DNA from: UBA1447 sp002329225
GTDB taxonomy: Bacteria > Bacillota > Clostridia > Oscillospirales > Acutalibacteraceae
Assembly: GCA_050946835.1 (NCBI GenBank)
Contig: JBMNVN010000010.1
Span: 5,562-69,561, forward strand
DNA length: 64,000 bases
Reading direction: 5' to 3'
In this document: piece by piece, positions 62,990 to 64,000 of the stretch
How the letters are laid out: the number at the start of each line of letters is the position of its first letter
Numbering within the stretch: the stretch's first letter is position 1
Program-made: the position numbers and the translations under genes
Notes under the pieces: generated by a model
Told to the model about the DNA's origin: nothing
Seen by the model: the letters and a program-made list of their open reading frames with translations, nothing else
Databases searched by the model: none

Positions 62990-64000
62990 TTATGCTGCCG
63001 GGAACTCGGGAAGCTTACCGGAAACGTAGTGGAGAATCATCAAGGCGTCAAGAGAAGAGAGTTTGCCGTCTCCGTTGACATCGCCGGCAGTAGCATAGGG
63101 TTCATCCAGGAGCGCTTCGCCTGTACTGTGTCTGAGTACCGCAAGAGCATCATAGGAATTTACAACTCCGTCGTTGTTTACATCGCCGAGGAGAATCCAT
63201 TGGGCCTCGACAGTCAGGTCTTCATCAGGGAAGTTAGCGGGAACTGCAGGTGACCAACCGGCGAAAACATAGCCCGATTTTGTCGGATTGGCGGGCGGAG
63301 TTACCGCTGTACCGGAATCGCCTTCAAGAACGTCATATTCCATACCGTCAACCAAGAATGTAATCTTGACTTGAAGCACAGGTTTTTCTTCCCACTGAGC
63401 AACTACGGTAAGGTCATCTGCGGGGAAAGTAGCGGGAATCTGGGGTTCCCAACCCATGAAGTTAAAGCCGTCTTTTACCGGGTCGGCGGGCGCAGTTACA
63501 GGAGAACCGACTTCACCCGTTATCGGGTCAATCTCGTTGCCGCCGGCGGTATCAAAGGTAATTGTGCTCTGAGGAGGTGCGGGAATTTCTTCCCACTGTG
63601 CAACTACGGTAAGGTCGTCTTCCGGGAAAGTATCGGGAATCTGGGGTTCCCAACCCATGAAGTTAAAGCCGTCTTTTACCGGGTCGGCGGGCGCAGTTAC
63701 GGGATCACCGACATTGCCCGTTATCGGGTCAATCTCGTTGCCGCCGTCGGTATCAAAGGTGATTGTGCTCTGAGGTATGTAATCTTCTTCCCACTGTGCA
63801 ACAACGGTAAGATCATCTGCCGGGAAAGTATCGGGAATCCGGGGTTCCCAACCCATGAAGTTGAAGCCGTCTTTTACCGGGTCAGCGGGTGCAGTTACGG
63901 GATCACCGACATTGCCCGTTATCGGGTCAATCTCGTTGCCGCCGTCGGTATCAAAGGTGATTGTGCTCTGAGGTACGGGAACAGCTTCCCACTGTGCAAC
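62990..64000 (-). CDS. B-repeat protein with C-terminal dockerin (5' end outside window)
   Basis: The frame is open to the window edge at 64000, so only the last ~336 residues are seen. At least four B-repeats are present (STITFDTDGG or FDTAGG, FNFMGWEPQIP, LTVVAQW; the last has FLVDGMEYD), then dockerin loops DVNNDGVVNSYD and DVNGDGKLSSLD. The protein ends LPEFPAA without an anchor, so it must bind through its dockerin, most simply to the cohesins of the gene that starts 91 bp downstream. Its B-repeats are nearly the same as those of that scaffoldin-like protein. The N-terminal domain, likely the functional one, is unseen. Confidence 0.88.
   Translation of the reverse strand, partial: VAQWEAVPVPQSTITFDTDGGNEIDPITGNVGDPVTAPADPVKDGFNFMGWEPRIPDTFPADDLTVVAQWEEDYIPQSTITFDTDGGNEIDPITGNVGDPVTAPADPVKDGFNFMGWEPQIPDTFPEDDLTVVAQWEEIPAPPQSTITFDTAGGNEIDPITGEVGSPVTAPADPVKDGFNFMGWEPQIPATFPADDLTVVAQWEEKPVLQVKITFLVDGMEYDVLEGDSGTAVTPPANPTKSGYVFAGWSPAVPANFPDEDLTVEAQWILLGDVNNDGVVNSYDALAVLRHSTGEALLDEPYATAGDVNGDGKLSSLDALMILHYVSGKLPEFPAA

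Overview
The window looks like a chromosomal segment of a moderate-GC, Gram-positive anaerobe of the Clostridia, probably an Oscillospirales/Ruminococcaceae-type fibre degrader. The support is indirect: strong AGGAGG ribosome sites, a T-box leader, an LPXTG-like sorting signal (VPDTG), dockerin and cohesin modules, InlB-type B-repeats, FeoAB with a DtxR-family regulator, and several plant-glycan glycosidases. No rRNA, tRNA, insertion sequence or CRISPR array was seen.

Layout. 0-1.6 kb: two divergent Gfo/Idh/MocA oxidoreductases. 1.7-6.6 kb: a secreted protein with eight B-repeats. 6.9-10.9 kb: housekeeping genes (NUDIX, small exporter, tatD, metG). 11-19 kb: two very large secreted B-repeat proteins that end in dockerins; one begins with a metallophosphoesterase. 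19.1-21 kb: a tryptophan T-box, a 15-codon leader ORF ending Arg-Trp-stop, and a TrpB2-type trpB. 21-24.3 kb: PHP protein, short-chain dehydrogenase and class II aldolase. 24.6-38.2 kb: a phage-defence island that reads as BREX type 4 (brxP, brxC, pglZ, brxL), preceded by an unrecognised 1012-aa probable DNA-binding protein and followed by a 65-aa four-cysteine protein. 38.4-48.5 kb: glycosidases GH36, GH29, GH51 and GH16, interrupted by a DtxR-family regulator with feoA, feoB and a FeoB-associated membrane protein. 48.5-52.2 kb: an AbiE-like toxin-antitoxin pair, a relic of a small Cys-rich gene, a GmhA-like isomerase and a ROK kinase. 52.4-55.2 kb: CDF metal exporter, two membrane-anchored thioredoxin-like proteins (one lacking its first catalytic Cys) and CcdA. 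55.3-56.6 kb: an ArsB/NhaD-type permease broken by a frameshift. 56.9-64 kb: a 1999-aa scaffoldin-like protein with three cohesin-like domains, 24 B-repeats and a sorting signal, next to a dockerin protein that runs off the window.

How the parts fit. One cohesin protein and three dockerin proteins in the same window suggest a cell-surface complex built on B-repeat spacers. The glycosidases suggest use of galactoside, fucoside, arabinan and beta-glucan side chains. In the BREX island a PAPS-reductase-like enzyme with two Fe-S clusters replaces the usual methyltransferase. brxC and the permease are each broken at an A6 run where one extra A restores the frame; reads should decide whether these are real. 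The 3' two thirds of brxP are clearly more AT-rich than the sequence on either side, suggesting mosaic origin.
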